Positions 39,551 through 49,279 of a stretch of DNA of 64,000 nucleotides are shown here, piece by piece. The stretch covers positions 3,968,001-4,032,000 of the forward strand of contig NZ_CP047025.1 of assembly GCF_009796845.1 (NCBI RefSeq), in the 5' to 3' direction. The translations under genes were made by a program, and so were the position numbers. Source of the DNA: Cobetia sp. L2A1 (GTDB taxonomy: Bacteria; Pseudomonadota; Gammaproteobacteria; Pseudomonadales; Halomonadaceae). How positions within the stretch are numbered: the first letter of the stretch is position 1; every line of letters begins with the position of its first letter. Below the pieces are notes generated by a model, which did not search any database, was not told the origin of the DNA, and saw only the letters and a program-made list of their open reading frames with translations.

Positions 39551-41359
39551 GTGATCGAGAAACTTCGCAACATAGCCATCATCGCCCACGTTGACCATGG
39601 TAAGACTACATTGGTCGACAAGCTCCTGAGTCAGTCTGGCACCCTGGACCGCAAGGCCGAGGGTCAGGAACGCATCATGGATTCCAACGACCAGGAAAAA
39701 GAACGCGGCATCACCATTCTGGCAAAGAATACCGCGATCCAATGGAACGACTACCACATCAACATCGTGGATACCCCTGGGCACGCTGACTTCGGTGGCG
39801 AAGTCGAGCGCGTGATGTCCATGGTGGATTCCGTGCTGCTGCTGGTCGATGCCGTCGATGGCCCGATGCCGCAGACACGCTTCGTGACCCAGAAGGCATT
39901 TGCCCAGGGTCTGAAGCCGATCGTCGTCGTCAACAAGGTCGACCGTCCGGGCTCACGTCCTGACTGGGTCGTTGACCAGATCTTCGATCTGTTCGACAAC
40001 CTCGGCGCGACTGACGAGCAGCTCGACTTCCCGATCATCTACTGCTCTGCCCTCAACGGCATTGCGGGTATGGACCCGGAAGACCTGCAAGACAGCATGG
40101 ACCCGATGTTCCAGGCTATCGTCGACATCGTCGAGCCGCCGAAGGTCGAACTGAACGGCCCGTTCCAGATGCAGATCTCCGCACTGGACTACAACAGCTA
40201 TGTTGGCGTCATCGGTCTGGGTCGCATCAAGCGCGGCTCTGTCAGCCCGGGTCAGCAGGTTTCCGTCATCACCAAGGAAGGCGCTACCCGCAAGGGCAAG
40301 ATCGGCCAGGTCATGACGCACATGGGTCTGGATCGCGTACAGACCGACAAGGCGACTGCCGGCGATATCGTCTGCATCACCGGTATCGAGAACCTCGCGA
40401 TCTCCGACACCATCTGTGACAACGCTGCCATCGAAGCGCTGCCGCCGCTGACCGTCGACGAACCGACCGTCTCCATGACCTTCCAGGTCAATGACTCTCC
40501 GTTCGCCGGTCAGGATGGCAAGTACGTCACCAGCCGCAACATCCGTGAGCGTCTCGAGCAGGAACTGATCCACAACGTCGCCCTGCGTGTTGAAGAAGGC
40601 GAGACTCCGGAGAAATTCGTGGTTTCCGGTCGTGGCGAGCTTCACCTCTCCGTCCTGATCGAATCCATGCGCCGTGAAGGCTTCGAACTGGCCGTAGGCC
40701 GTCCGGAAGTCATCATCAAGGAAGTCGACGGCAAGAAGCAGGAACCTTACGAAGAAGTCACCATCGACTGTGAAGAGCAGCATCAAGGCTCCATCATGGA
40801 AGAGCTTGGCTATCGCAAGGGCGAGATGACCAACATGAACCCGGATGGCAAGGGTCGTGTGCGTCTGGACTTCATGATTCCGTCGCGCGGTCTGATCGGC
40901 TTCCGTGGTCAGTTCCTGACCATGACGTCCGGTACCGGTATCCTGACCAGCCGCTTCGATCACTACGGTGACCTGAAGCTGGGTGCAGCCGTCGAGCGTC
41001 GTAACGGCGTGATGGTCTCCATGGTGACAGGCAAGGCATTGTCCTATGCGCTGTTCACTCTGCAGGAACGCGGCAAACTGATTCTCGGTCACGGCACCGA
41101 AGTCTATGAAGGCATGCTGGTGGGTATCAATAACCGCGCCAATGACCTGGTCGTCAACCCGACCAAGGCCAAGAAGCTGGATAACATGCGTTCCACCGGT
41201 AACGACGAGAACATCGTTCTGACGCCGCCGATTCGCTTCACTCTGGAACAGGCTATCGAGTTCCTGGATACCGATGAGCTGGTAGAAGTCACGCCGGTAC
41301 ACATCCGTATCCGCAAGAAGCACCTCAAAGAAAATGAGCGTAAGCGCGCTGCCAAATAA
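39551..41359 (+). CDS. typA: Ribosome-associated GTPase BipA/TypA
   Basis: This 602-residue translational GTPase acts in ribosome assembly and stress growth. G domain motifs: [10 protein letters not shown] (P-loop), RGITI switch [13 protein letters not shown] (G3) and NKVDRPGS (G4). The C-terminal domains end in [11 protein letters not shown]. The start is a GTG; an alternative ATG upstream was not seen in frame. Upstream 38923-39550 is 628 bases of A+T-rich regulatory sequence shared with glnA. Two terminators follow. Confidence 0.96.
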   Translation: MIEKLRNIAIIAHVDHGKTTLVDKLLSQSGTLDRKAEGQERIMDSNDQEKERGITILAKNTAIQWNDYHINIVDTPGHADFGGEVERVMSMVDSVLLLVDAVDGPMPQTRFVTQKAFAQGLKPIVVVNKVDRPGSRPDWVVDQIFDLFDNLGATDEQLDFPIIYCSALNGIAGMDPEDLQDSMDPMFQAIVDIVEPPKVELNGPFQMQISALDYNSYVGVIGLGRIKRGSVSPGQQVSVITKEGATRKGKIGQVMTHMGLDRVQTDKATAGDIVCITGIENLAISDTICDNAAIEALPPLTVDEPTVSMTFQVNDSPFAGQDGKYVTSRNIRERLEQELIHNVALRVEEGETPEKFVVSGRGELHLSVLIESMRREGFELAVGRPEVIIKEVDGKKQEPYEEVTIDCEEQHQGSIMEELGYRKGEMTNMNPDGKGRVRLDFMIPSRGLIGFRGQFLTMTSGTGILTSRFDHYGDLKLGAAVERRNGVMVSMVTGKALSYALFTLQERGKLILGHGTEVYEGMLVGINNRANDLVVNPTKAKKLDNMRSTGNDENIVLTPPIRFTLEQAIEFLDTDELVEVTPVHIRIRKKHLKENERKRAAK

Positions 41360-41368
41360 ATTGGCTGC

Positions 41369-41401
41369 TTTCAGCTCCTGTCAGCATGACAGGAGCTGAA
41401 A
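41369..41401 (+). terminator. First terminator of typA
   Basis: Long stem tttcagctcctgtca / tgacaggagctgaaa with a three-base loop, ten bases after the stop. It lacks a clean T run; the next hairpin supplies it. Confidence 0.65.
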
Positions 41402-41406
41402 TATAG

Positions 41407-41447
41407 AAATGCAAAAGACCTGCCTTCGGGCGGGTCTTTTGCATTTC
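41407..41447 (+). terminator. Second terminator of typA
   Basis: Stem aaatgcaaaagacctgcc / ggcgggtcttttgcattt (one GU-type pair) with TTCG loop and T-rich tail. Confidence 0.85.
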
Positions 41448-41826
41448 TACAGGACTGGTTTTCTGACATTCACGCATATCATTGCAGAAAGTGCGTCGCT
41501 ATTAAGGCCGGCAGAATAAGGCGTCTTTGGCATTTTCCTTGGCCTGTCCTGCCCTAACCCCTTAAATGGAGGCTATATAAGACTTATTACTGTTGCGCAT
41601 ATAGCTATTTCTCTCACGAACAGCAAAGAACTGCCCATAACAGCCGATAGCTGATCACAACATGCTTTCGTCATACGGTGCAGTCGCGCAATTTTTCGAT
41701 GCCTATAGTGGAAAAAGCATCGCTGTTTGATGCTGCGTCGCGTTCTGACGACGCGATAGTGAGACATCCATGAGCATCGACTAGGGTCAGCGCATCTGAA
41801 CAGGTATCTTTTGCCGGAGATTTTTC
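41448..41826. other. Upstream region of the WYL operon
   Basis: This spacer has a dyad gcgtcg (41735-41740) / cgacgc (41749-41754) and outer atcgc...gcgat copies, candidates for an operator of the WYL regulator itself. No gene is convincing in the spacer. Confidence 0.35.
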
Positions 41827-41994
41827 ATGGATGACCAGCAGTCAACAGAACTTCATCCGCGACAAGAAACCCGGACCTGGGGCATCTTTCCGAACATCGT
41901 GAGCGTTAGAGATATGTCGACATTGCAGAATAATCTTCATGCGGTGCGGCACAAACTCGCTCCAGAAGACCCGTATGAAAGGATTCAGCAATGA
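41827..41994 (+). CDS. Candidate small ORF of 55 residues overlapping the WYL regulator
   Basis: The frame begins MDDQQSTELH and ends PEDPYERIQQ; it has no clear hydrophobic segment. The ATG is preceded by a GGAG ribosome site seven to eight bases upstream. Its TGA overlaps the WYL gene ATG (ATGA), as in coupled genes. Third-position G+C is about half by hand count, lower than most host genes, so it could be spurious. If real, it may be a partner or a leader that couples translation of the regulator. No family recognised. Confidence 0.4.
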   Translation: MDDQQSTELHPRQETRTWGIFPNIVSVRDMSTLQNNLHAVRHKLAPEDPYERIQQ

Positions 41995-42881
41995 GCATCA
42001 AGGAACGTCTGGAAACCCTGCCGTGGGATACGCTAGCTCGCTATCGCCTGATCGAGATCATCGCGTTGTGGGAAGGCCGTGTCACATCACGTCATCTTGG
42101 CAATGCGTTCGGTATTGCTCGGCAACAGGCGTCCCGTGTGATGAAGACCTATCGCGAGACTATCGCCGAGCATAACCTTCAGTACGATCCGGTCATCAAG
42201 GGCTATCGCCCCTCGGCAAATTTTCATCCTCAGCTGACTCGAGGTGAGGTTGATGAATACCTCCAGCTGCTCGGTAACCATGACAATCTGAATCCGCACT
42301 TCACAGGGCTCGGGCTGGGCCAGGCGAATACCGAAGCCCTTCGCTTGCCCTCACGCAGTGCAAGTCCGCCGGTAGTGAGAACACTGATCGAGGCCGCCAG
42401 CCAGGGTGCACGTCTGGAAGTGACCTATGCATCGCTCAACTCACCACAGGGCGAAGAGCGCATCCTGTGCCCACATACACTGGTCTATGCCGCGGGGCGT
42501 TGGCACGTACGTGCGTTCTGCGAAAAGCACCGAGCTTTTCGTGACTTCGTGCTGTCTCGATTCCGCGCAGTGCCAGAACTCTTTGGCGAAGCACTGGATG
42601 GCAGCAAGCGTGAATTCGATGATGACTGGGAAACTCACGTTACCTTGCGGCTTGGCGCAGACTCGCGCCTGTCGCCGGATGAGCGCGGGCTGATCGAACA
42701 GGACCACGGCATGGTCGATGGCGAGTTGCATTTGCCAACCCGCGGCGCACTCGTGCAGTACGTGCTGCGCGAACTGGGTATCAACCCGGATTATCTGGAC
42801 GAATCTCCCCGCGCCCAGCAGCTGGTAGTCCTCAATCGTGACGAGATAACCGACTGGTTATTCGTGAACTCCAGCGCCTGA
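41991..42881 (+). CDS. WYL-domain transcriptional regulator
   Basis: This 296-residue protein has an N-terminal winged helix-turn-helix (about residues 15-75, RVTSRHLGNAFGIARQQASRVMKTY), a WYL domain (about 115-205, LVYAAGRWHVRAFCEKHRAFRDFVLSRF) and a C-terminal WCX-like part. The layout and size resemble BrxR/CapW-type regulators, which often repress defence genes and sense nucleic acid or cyclic nucleotide ligands. No defence genes are directly adjacent here. Its ATG overlaps a candidate small ORF. A strong terminator follows at 42941-42979. Confidence 0.88.
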   Translation: MSIKERLETLPWDTLARYRLIEIIALWEGRVTSRHLGNAFGIARQQASRVMKTYRETIAEHNLQYDPVIKGYRPSANFHPQLTRGEVDEYLQLLGNHDNLNPHFTGLGLGQANTEALRLPSRSASPPVVRTLIEAASQGARLEVTYASLNSPQGEERILCPHTLVYAAGRWHVRAFCEKHRAFRDFVLSRFRAVPELFGEALDGSKREFDDDWETHVTLRLGADSRLSPDERGLIEQDHGMVDGELHLPTRGALVQYVLRELGINPDYLDESPRAQQLVVLNRDEITDWLFVNSSA

Positions 42882-42940
42882 ACATAATGCACCCCAGCAC
42901 TATCCAGCGATGACTGAAGTTTATATGATGACTTCTGCAC

Positions 42941-42979
42941 ACAGTCCTTCACCTCTTGCAGGTGGAGGACTGTTTTTTT
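42941..42979 (+). terminator. Terminator of the WYL gene
   Basis: Stem acagtccttcacct / aggtggaggactgt with tctgc-like loop and a seven-T run. Confidence 0.92.
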
Positions 42980-43035
42980 GGCCCCCACCATGCGCTGAGA
43001 TAAGCCACTGGGTGCCATCACTGACAGGAGGTCTC

Positions 43036-43449
43036 ATGGCTACACTCCCCGGTATCATCATCAATCGCCTTGACGCCGAACGCCTTCAGCGCCTGATTGA
43101 TCGCGCCCCCGCCGCCGACCGCCATGTGGCGGAGCTGCTGGAAGACGAGCTGGAGCGCGGCGAGATCGTCGAGCCCAATGAAATCCCTGCAGATATCGTC
43201 AGCATGAACAGCCGCGTAGAGTTCACTGATCTGACCCGTCAGCAAGCCCTGGTGCGCACACTGGTCTACCCACATGCGCTAGCGAGTCAGGAAGATGGCT
43301 TATCGGTGCTGGCACCGCTTGGGGCGGCGCTGTTGGGTCTCAAGGTCGGCAGTCATATCGAGTGGTCACTACCGGACGGTAGCCAACGACAGGTAAGAAT
43401 TGATGCCCTGCTCTACCAGCCAGAAAGTGCTGGCGACCTGCATCGCTGA
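43036..43449 (+). CDS. rnk: Regulator of nucleoside diphosphate kinase (Rnk)
   Basis: This 137-residue protein belongs to the GreA/GreB-C-like family: a short N-terminal helical hairpin (LDAERLQRLIDRAPAADRHVAELLEDELERG) and a C-terminal FKBP-like domain with a conserved LAPLGAALLGLKVGSHIEWSLPDG. Rnk binds RNA polymerase near the secondary channel and affects nucleotide metabolism in E. coli and Pseudomonas. The ATG at 43036 follows AGGAGG; the frame opens 42 codons earlier across the WYL terminator. Probably monocistronic. Confidence 0.9.
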   Translation: MATLPGIIINRLDAERLQRLIDRAPAADRHVAELLEDELERGEIVEPNEIPADIVSMNSRVEFTDLTRQQALVRTLVYPHALASQEDGLSVLAPLGAALLGLKVGSHIEWSLPDGSQRQVRIDALLYQPESAGDLHR

Positions 43450-43742
43450 TGCCCGCATGTGAGCGCCATGGATATTGACGCCGATAGCAATGGCCACTCA
43501 TGACACGGCAGCATGCTGACAGAATCGCCTCAGCGGTTCACTAAGCACGCTACAGCCAGCGGAGTGCCCCCCCTCGCATCATTCCATGCCAACCCGGCGG
43601 ACAGCGCGTCAGCGACGCGCTAGCCCTTCTCCATTGACAGCACGAGCCGCTCGGAATGGCTGACAGCCGCGGCGGCTTGGACTGATGGGGCAGAAGGAGC
43701 AGGCAGAAAGCCTGCACAATGGCACGATCAGAATCGACAGCA

Positions 43743-45305
43743 CTACCGCATCAACAAACGTCGGATCAAACCATGAATGGCGCGCCCCGCCACACCTTCT
43801 GCATAGGGCGGGTACATCAGCTTCGCACCATTCAGGCGGCCCTTGGCGAATACGCCCTTGGCCTTGCTCAGCGTCAGAAAACCTTCATGACCATGGTAAT
43901 GGCCCATCCCTGACGGGCCGATGCCGCCAAACGGCATGTCGTCCTGTGCCACATGTAGCAAGGTGTCATTGAGGCACATGCCCCCCGCATGGGTCCCTTC
44001 CATCACCCGCTGCTGCCCTGCCTTGTCATGCCCGAAGTAATAAAGCGCCAGCGGGCGCGGGCGAACATTGACGTAGGCCATCGCGGCGGCCAGCTCGTCT
44101 GCCGCCGCCGGCAGACCCACAATCGGCAGCAGCGGCCCGAAGATCTCATCCTGCATCACCTGCATCTCATCCGTGACATTGAGCAACGCCAGCGGCGGCA
44201 TCAGGCGCTTCTCAACCAATACGGGATCATTCCAGCTCGGCCCCTCGACCAACGGCGTCACCGTCGCACCCTTCGCCAGTGCGTCGCTGAGCACCTCGCT
44301 CAAGCGATCGTACTGGCGCTGATTGATGATGCGCGAGTAGTCCAGCGTGTCCGCGAAACATGGATAGAAGCGTTGGAAGCTAGCCCCCAGCGCCTGCACC
44401 AAGTCTGCAACCTGGTCCTCAGCACACAGCACGTAGTCCGGCGCAACGCAGGTCTGGCCCGCATTCATGCCCTTGCCGAATGCCAGTCGTGACGCGGCCT
44501 CTCGGCGCTGTGCCTCATCAGCCATCAGCGCACGCGACATGATGACGGGCGACTTGCCCCCCAGCTCCAGCGTCACTGGCGTGAGATTATCAGCCGCGGC
44601 ACGCATCACATGCTTACCCACTGCCGTGCTGCCCGTGAACAGCAGGTGATCGAAGGGCAAGGCGGAGAAGGCAGCCGCCACGTCGGCCTCACCGGTCACC
44701 ACTGCCACCTGCATCTCGTCAAAGGCCTCCGCCAGCATCACGCGCAAGGCTTCAGCCGTGGCGGGGGTGAACTCGCTCATCTTGATCATGACGCGGTTAC
44801 CGGCACTCAAGGCAGTAATCAGCGGACCCAGTGCCAGATACAGTGGATAATTCCACGGCACGATGATCCCGACCACGCCCAGCGGCTGGTACACCACGCG
44901 TGCACTGGCCGGCTGGAAGGCCGCGCTGACATGACGTATTGATGGCTTCATCCAGCCCTTGAGGTGGCGGCGTGCATGGCGGATGCCCTCGAAGGTCGGC
45001 ACCATTTCTGCCAGCCGCGTCTCATGGGCGCTACGGTGACCAAAGTCAGCGCTGATGGCGGTAATCAGTGCCGCTTCATGGCTTTTTAGCGCATCACGTA
45101 GCCCGGCCAACCAGCCACGACGCACCTCAGCGCTTGGCATGGGAGCGATGGCAAAGGTCGCGCGCTGATCAACTAACAGCCGCTGCATTCGAGTCTTTTC
45201 CCCCTCCCCAGAAGAAGAAGGAGTGTCAGTCTCGAACGCATCGAGCGGCGAGGAAGGTGGCAGAGCAGAAGCATCAGATGACGTAGCAGTAGCATCGTGC
45301 GACAT
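43743..45305 (-). CDS. Coniferyl-aldehyde-type dehydrogenase
   Basis: This 520-residue NAD(P)-dependent aldehyde dehydrogenase has the ALDH hallmarks: VPWNYPLYLALGP, FTGSTAVGKHVM, LELGGKSPVI with the catalytic Glu, and catalytic Cys in GMNAGQTCVAPDY. The sequence and length match the coniferyl aldehyde dehydrogenase (CALDH) family, active on lignin-type or medium-chain aldehydes. A Ser/Ala/Thr-rich N-terminal extension of about 45 residues precedes the domain and looks disordered. ATG 45305 has only a weak ribosome site; downstream starts remain possible. Exact substrate is not proven. Confidence 0.85.
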   Translation of the reverse strand: MSHDATATSSDASALPPSSPLDAFETDTPSSSGEGEKTRMQRLLVDQRATFAIAPMPSAEVRRGWLAGLRDALKSHEAALITAISADFGHRSAHETRLAEMVPTFEGIRHARRHLKGWMKPSIRHVSAAFQPASARVVYQPLGVVGIIVPWNYPLYLALGPLITALSAGNRVMIKMSEFTPATAEALRVMLAEAFDEMQVAVVTGEADVAAAFSALPFDHLLFTGSTAVGKHVMRAAADNLTPVTLELGGKSPVIMSRALMADEAQRREAASRLAFGKGMNAGQTCVAPDYVLCAEDQVADLVQALGASFQRFYPCFADTLDYSRIINQRQYDRLSEVLSDALAKGATVTPLVEGPSWNDPVLVEKRLMPPLALLNVTDEMQVMQDEIFGPLLPIVGLPAAADELAAAMAYVNVRPRPLALYYFGHDKAGQQRVMEGTHAGGMCLNDTLLHVAQDDMPFGGIGPSGMGHYHGHEGFLTLSKAKGVFAKGRLNGAKLMYPPYAEGVAGRAIHGLIRRLLMR

Positions 45306-45493
45306 GGGTATATCCAGTGAATTCAGCGCAGAAATCAGCAAGTAGGACCGGCGCAGGCGAGGTGGCCAATAGAGCGGCAAGTGATACGGCGCCGATACGT
45401 GGTGGTGTAATAGCCCTCAGTTTTAGAACACTCGTTTGATTTCGTCAAAGAAAGTGCTTCTTGCGCACTCGGGATGGCTTGCTGCATCCCCAA
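45306..45493. other. Spacer upstream of the aldehyde dehydrogenase
   Basis: No gene seen. It should carry the dehydrogenase promoter and lies downstream of the tRNA gene on the same strand. Confidence 0.4.
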
Positions 45494-45535
45494 CGCAAGA
45501 AGCCCCCACACCGTGAGGTGTGGGGGCTTCTTGCG
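45494..45535. terminator. Hairpin downstream of tRNA-Arg
   Basis: Stem gcaagaagcccccacacc / ggtgtgggggcttcttgc with a four-base loop. It follows the minus-strand tRNA; T runs are weak but pairing is perfect. Confidence 0.65.
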
Positions 45536-45574
45536 CGTGACATGATCGTGAAAGGTCATGCCTCAAAATTCGTC

Positions 45575-45651
45575 TGGCGCGCCCAGCAGGATTCGAACCT
45601 GCGACCACTGCCTTCGGAGGGCAGTACTCTATCCAGCTGAGCTATGGGCGC
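45575..45651 (-). tRNA. tRNA-Arg (anticodon CCG)
   Basis: Reading the minus strand, the 7-base acceptor GCGCCCA pairs with TGGGCGC, the D arm has TAGCTCAGCTGGA, the anticodon stem-loop CTGCC-CTCCGAA-GGCAG gives CCG, and the T arm is GCAGGTTCGAATCCTGC. A CCA end is encoded. It reads CGG codons. The only tRNA found in the window. Confidence 0.97.
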
Positions 45652-45793
45652 GCATACCATGACTGCTGCCAGTCAGGCGCGCTTATGGTAACGCCTTGAT
45701 TCTACGTTGTCGAGATGTCACGACAGCAACAGAGTTGCCGAGGCAAGGCATAGCGCTATACTGGCTCGATACACTGCTCAGAAGGTGCCTGCC

Positions 45794-46402
45794 ATGCGTT
45801 TTCGCCCACTTGTGTCGTCTGCCGTGATCACGCGGACCACTGACACCACGCAATCGATGGACCACCTTCCCTCATCAGCTACCGCTCGATCATCGACCAC
45901 GGCGCGCACCGCAGTGAAGTTTGGCCTGTGTGCGAGCGGTGCTCTGCTGGTTGGCATGTTCAGTGCGACCTTCAGTGCGAGCAGCCTGGCGGCCGATAAC
46001 TCACGTGAGGCCATCACTGAGCGCATCCGTCCGGTAGGCGAGCTGTGTTTGACAGGAGAGGCGTGCGCCAGCGACAAAGCATCCGGGAGCAGTGCTCAGG
46101 GCGTGGCAGCACAACAACAACCGGCAGATGATACCGCCACCAACGGTACCGATGCGCAAAAGATCGATGGCGAGAAGGTCTATGGCGGCATCTGCATGGC
46201 ATGCCATACCACAGGCGCCGCGGGTGCGCCGCGCCTTGGCGAAGCCGCCGACTGGGCAGCACGACTGACCAAGGGCACCGATACGCTCTACACCCACGCC
46301 ATCGAAGGCTTCAATGCCATGCCTGCCAAGGGCGGTAATCCCGCGCTGTCAGATGATGAGGTGAAAGCTGCCGTCGATTACCTGGTCGATTCGGCCCGCT
46401 AA
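45794..46402 (+). CDS. Cytochrome c5-like c-type cytochrome
   Basis: This 202-residue periplasmic or membrane-anchored cytochrome has one heme site, CMACH (residues about 133-137), with the axial Met supplied by GFNAMPAKGG. The C-terminal domain resembles cytochrome c5. Before it lie a hydrophobic helix (FGLCASGALLVGMFSATF, likely a signal peptide or anchor) and a Gln/Ala/Asp-rich flexible linker of about 40 residues. ATG 45794 has AAGGTG upstream; MDHLP at 45857 is an alternative. The N-terminal charged stretch before the helix is unusually long. Confidence 0.87.
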   Translation: MRFRPLVSSAVITRTTDTTQSMDHLPSSATARSSTTARTAVKFGLCASGALLVGMFSATFSASSLAADNSREAITERIRPVGELCLTGEACASDKASGSSAQGVAAQQQPADDTATNGTDAQKIDGEKVYGGICMACHTTGAAGAPRLGEAADWAARLTKGTDTLYTHAIEGFNAMPAKGGNPALSDDEVKAAVDYLVDSAR

Positions 46403-46481
46403 ACCTTCCGTCTGCTAACCCTTCCGCCCCTGACTGTCGGCTTCTTGGCGATACTCGGGCAGTGCCGAAAAGCGCACGGGC

Positions 46482-48560
46482 CTAGCCCAACAATGAGCGC
46501 AGGCCTGCGATCGCATCACGACCACGGGCGACTTTCTTCTCTTGATCCTGCGGCTTGTCGGCACGCCCTTCCCACTCGAGGTCTTCCTGCGGCAACTCCT
46601 CAAGGAAGCGGCTCGGCACGCAATCCATCATCTCGCCGTAGGTCTTGCGCTGGCGCGCCAGCGTCAGCACCAGCGTGCGGCGGGCACGGGTAATGCCGAC
46701 ATAGGCGAGACGTCGCTCCTCCTCCACCGTTTCCAGCTCGATGGCGTTACGGTGCGGTAGCAGATCTTCCTCCAGCCCCATCACGTAGACATGCGGGAAC
46801 TCCAGCCCCTTGGAGGCATGTAGCGTCAGCAGCTGCACGCGGTCCGAGTCGTCTTCCTCAGCTTGTTGCTCCAGGATGTCACGCAGCACCAGCCGTGAGA
46901 TGGCCGCGGCCACATCGCCCGTCTCGGTGTCGCTGACCATATCCTCGCCCCCTTCCAGCGCTTCCACATCCTGCGGCTTGCCGCTGATCGACTTCTCCAG
47001 CTGATCGATCAGGATCCACACGTTGGCCATGCGCCGCTCGGCGATCTTGGGTGCACTCGCGTTCTGATACAGCCAGCCTTCGTAATCGACTTCACGGAAC
47101 AGCTCACGGATGGCACTGATCGACTGACCGGACTCCATGTCGCGACGCACCCGATCCAGCGTGTGAGTGAAGCGACCGAGACGGTCCAACGCACGCTCAC
47201 TCAGTTGCTCACGTAGTCCCATTTCGCTACAGGCGGCGGACAGCGAGATTTCGCGACCCGTAGCGTAGTTGGCCAGCTTCTCAAGTGTGCCAGGCCCAAC
47301 CTCACGCCGCGGTACGTTGACGATACGCAAGAAGGCGTTGTCATCGGCCGGATTGATCAACAGCCGCAGATACGCCATCGCGTCCTTGATCTCATTGCGG
47401 CCGAAGAAGGAGGTGCCGCCGGAGAGCTTGTAAGGAATCTGGTAGTGCTGCAGCTTCAGCTCCAGCAGGCGTGCCTGAAAGTTACCGCGATAGAGCACCG
47501 CGAAATCACGCCACGCAGCGCTCTCCTTGATGCGGCGGGTCAGAATCTCGCCTGCGACACGCTCGGCCTCGGCCTCTTCATTGCGATTCATGATGATACG
47601 AATCGGATCGCCATCACCCATCTGCGACCACAGCGTCTTCTCGTAGACGTGCGGATTATTGGCGATCAGGGTGTTGGCCGCGCGCAGGATGATGCCGGTG
47701 GAGCGATAGTTCTGCTCCAGCTTGATCAGATTCAAACGCGGAAAATCCTCACCCAGCGTGACCAGATTCTCCGGTCGCGCCCCGCGCCAGGCGTAGATCG
47801 ACTGATCATCGTCGCCTACGACGGTGAAGGTCTGACGGTCCTGCATCAGCATCTTCACCAGCAGATACTGACTGATGTTGGTGTCCTGGTACTCATCGAC
47901 CAGCATGTAGTGGATGCGCCGCTGCCAGCGTGCCAGGGCTTCAGGATGATCACGGAACACCACTACCGGCAACAGGATGAGGTCATCGAAATCCACCGCG
48001 TTGTAGGCCTTGAGGTGACGGTTGTAGGCCTCGTAGATCACCGCGGCGTATTGGGCATCTTCATCTTCCGCGTAGGACAGCGCGGCACCAGGCAGGATCA
48101 GGTCATTCTTCCAGGTGGAAATCTGACTCTGCACCGCGTTGATCTGCTCGGCGTCAGTGTCAGCCTCCTTGTGCATCAGCTCCTTGATCAACACCTTGGC
48201 ATCATCGGTATCAAACAGTGAGAAGCCCGGCTTGTAGCCCAGTGTCTTCAGCTCACTGCGAATGATGGTCAGGCCGAGGGTGTGGAAGGTCGAGACAATC
48301 AAGCCGTGGCCTTCACGACCTTTGAGCATCTTGCCGACTCGCTCCTTCATCTCGCGCGCCGCCTTGTTGGTGAAGGTCACGGCGGCGATGTTGCGCGCCT
48401 TCATGCCACATTCCTGCACCAGATAGGCGATCTTGGTCGTGATCACACTGGTCTTGCCAGAACCGGCACCGGCCAACACCAGACAAGGGCCGTCAATGGC
48501 GCGCACGGCTTCCTGCTGGCGAGGGTTGAGCTTGGCGAGGCGATCACGGATCTCGGTCAT
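46482..48560 (-). CDS. rep: ATP-dependent DNA helicase Rep
   Basis: This 692-residue superfamily 1 helicase unwinds 3'-5' and helps replication forks pass obstacles. Motifs: Q-motif LNPRQQEAV, Walker A GAGSGKT, VTFTNKAAREM (Ia), DEYQDTN (II), GDDDQSIYAWRGA (III), QNYRSTG (IV) and LTLHASKGLEFPHVYVMG (V/VI). The length matches Rep rather than UvrD. The ATG at 48560 is chosen; a GTG one codon earlier is possible. trmL is 100 bases upstream on the same strand. Confidence 0.95.
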   Translation of the reverse strand: MTEIRDRLAKLNPRQQEAVRAIDGPCLVLAGAGSGKTSVITTKIAYLVQECGMKARNIAAVTFTNKAAREMKERVGKMLKGREGHGLIVSTFHTLGLTIIRSELKTLGYKPGFSLFDTDDAKVLIKELMHKEADTDAEQINAVQSQISTWKNDLILPGAALSYAEDEDAQYAAVIYEAYNRHLKAYNAVDFDDLILLPVVVFRDHPEALARWQRRIHYMLVDEYQDTNISQYLLVKMLMQDRQTFTVVGDDDQSIYAWRGARPENLVTLGEDFPRLNLIKLEQNYRSTGIILRAANTLIANNPHVYEKTLWSQMGDGDPIRIIMNRNEEAEAERVAGEILTRRIKESAAWRDFAVLYRGNFQARLLELKLQHYQIPYKLSGGTSFFGRNEIKDAMAYLRLLINPADDNAFLRIVNVPRREVGPGTLEKLANYATGREISLSAACSEMGLREQLSERALDRLGRFTHTLDRVRRDMESGQSISAIRELFREVDYEGWLYQNASAPKIAERRMANVWILIDQLEKSISGKPQDVEALEGGEDMVSDTETGDVAAAISRLVLRDILEQQAEEDDSDRVQLLTLHASKGLEFPHVYVMGLEEDLLPHRNAIELETVEEERRLAYVGITRARRTLVLTLARQRKTYGEMMDCVPSRFLEELPQEDLEWEGRADKPQDQEKKVARGRDAIAGLRSLLG

Positions 48561-48660
48561 CACGGTGTCCTGCGGGGCGAGGAAAAGAACGAAGCAGCAA
48601 AAGGTGCAGCGAAAGCGATTGGTACGCGTCGATCAATACGAGTCGACCGATAAAGACAGC

Positions 48661-49134
48661 TCAGTCGAGCTGGACGGCACCGGCGAAGTCGAGCTGACGC
48701 CAGCTCTCGTAGACCACGACGGCAACGGCATTCGACAGATTCATGCTGCGGCTGTCAGCCAGCATCGGCAAGCGCAACACTTGCTCGCGCGGCAGGCTGT
48801 CGAGCAGCGCTTGCGGCAGGCCGCGCGTCTCGGGGCCGAAGACCAGCGCATCACCGGTCTGGAAGCTGGCCTCGTGCGGTGCGGTACGTCCACGCGTCGA
48901 GAGCGCGAAGAGTCGTGCGGGCTTCACCGTTGTCATGAACTCATCGAGACTGGCATGCCGCTGCACGCGTGCCCACTCATGATAATCCAGTCCGGCACGA
49001 CGCAGGCGCTTGTCATCCAGCTCGAAACCCAATGGCTCGATCAGATGCAGGCGATAGCCGGTATTGGCACACAGCCGGATGATATTGCCGGTATTGGGCG
49101 GAATCTCGGGCTGATAGAGCACGATATCGAGCAT
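48661..49134 (-). CDS. trmL: tRNA (cytidine/uridine-34-2'-O)-methyltransferase TrmL
   Basis: This 157-residue SpoU-family enzyme methylates the wobble ribose of tRNA-Leu using SAM. Knotted-fold motifs: [28 protein letters not shown] (SAM loop) and [24 protein letters not shown]. Length matches E. coli TrmL. Start ATG 49134; upstream is the YfaZ terminator. Confidence 0.95.
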   Translation of the reverse strand: MLDIVLYQPEIPPNTGNIIRLCANTGYRLHLIEPLGFELDDKRLRRAGLDYHEWARVQRHASLDEFMTTVKPARLFALSTRGRTAPHEASFQTGDALVFGPETRGLPQALLDSLPREQVLRLPMLADSRSMNLSNAVAVVVYESWRQLDFAGAVQLD

Positions 49135-49198
49135 GAGCAGACTCGCAGCGGAAAGCGAAGACAGGGCGTAAGCGGGCAGAAATCATGCGCCGCGACAA

Positions 49199-49231
49199 CG
49201 AAAAAGCGGGCCCCGAAGGGCCCGCCATCTT
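49199..49231 (-). terminator. Terminator of the YfaZ-type gene
   Basis: Stem gcgggccc / gggcccgc with CGAA loop; on minus it is followed by TTTTTCG. Confidence 0.85.
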
Positions 49232-49279
49232 ACCGCACTGCGCCGTAATCTCGCAGGGAACGATGATGCAGTACGAGGA

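Noticed and set aside
39953..41323. Long minus-strand open frame (456 codons)
   Set aside because: It lies opposite typA and reads as a shadow of its codon bias, with no start signal or family resemblance.
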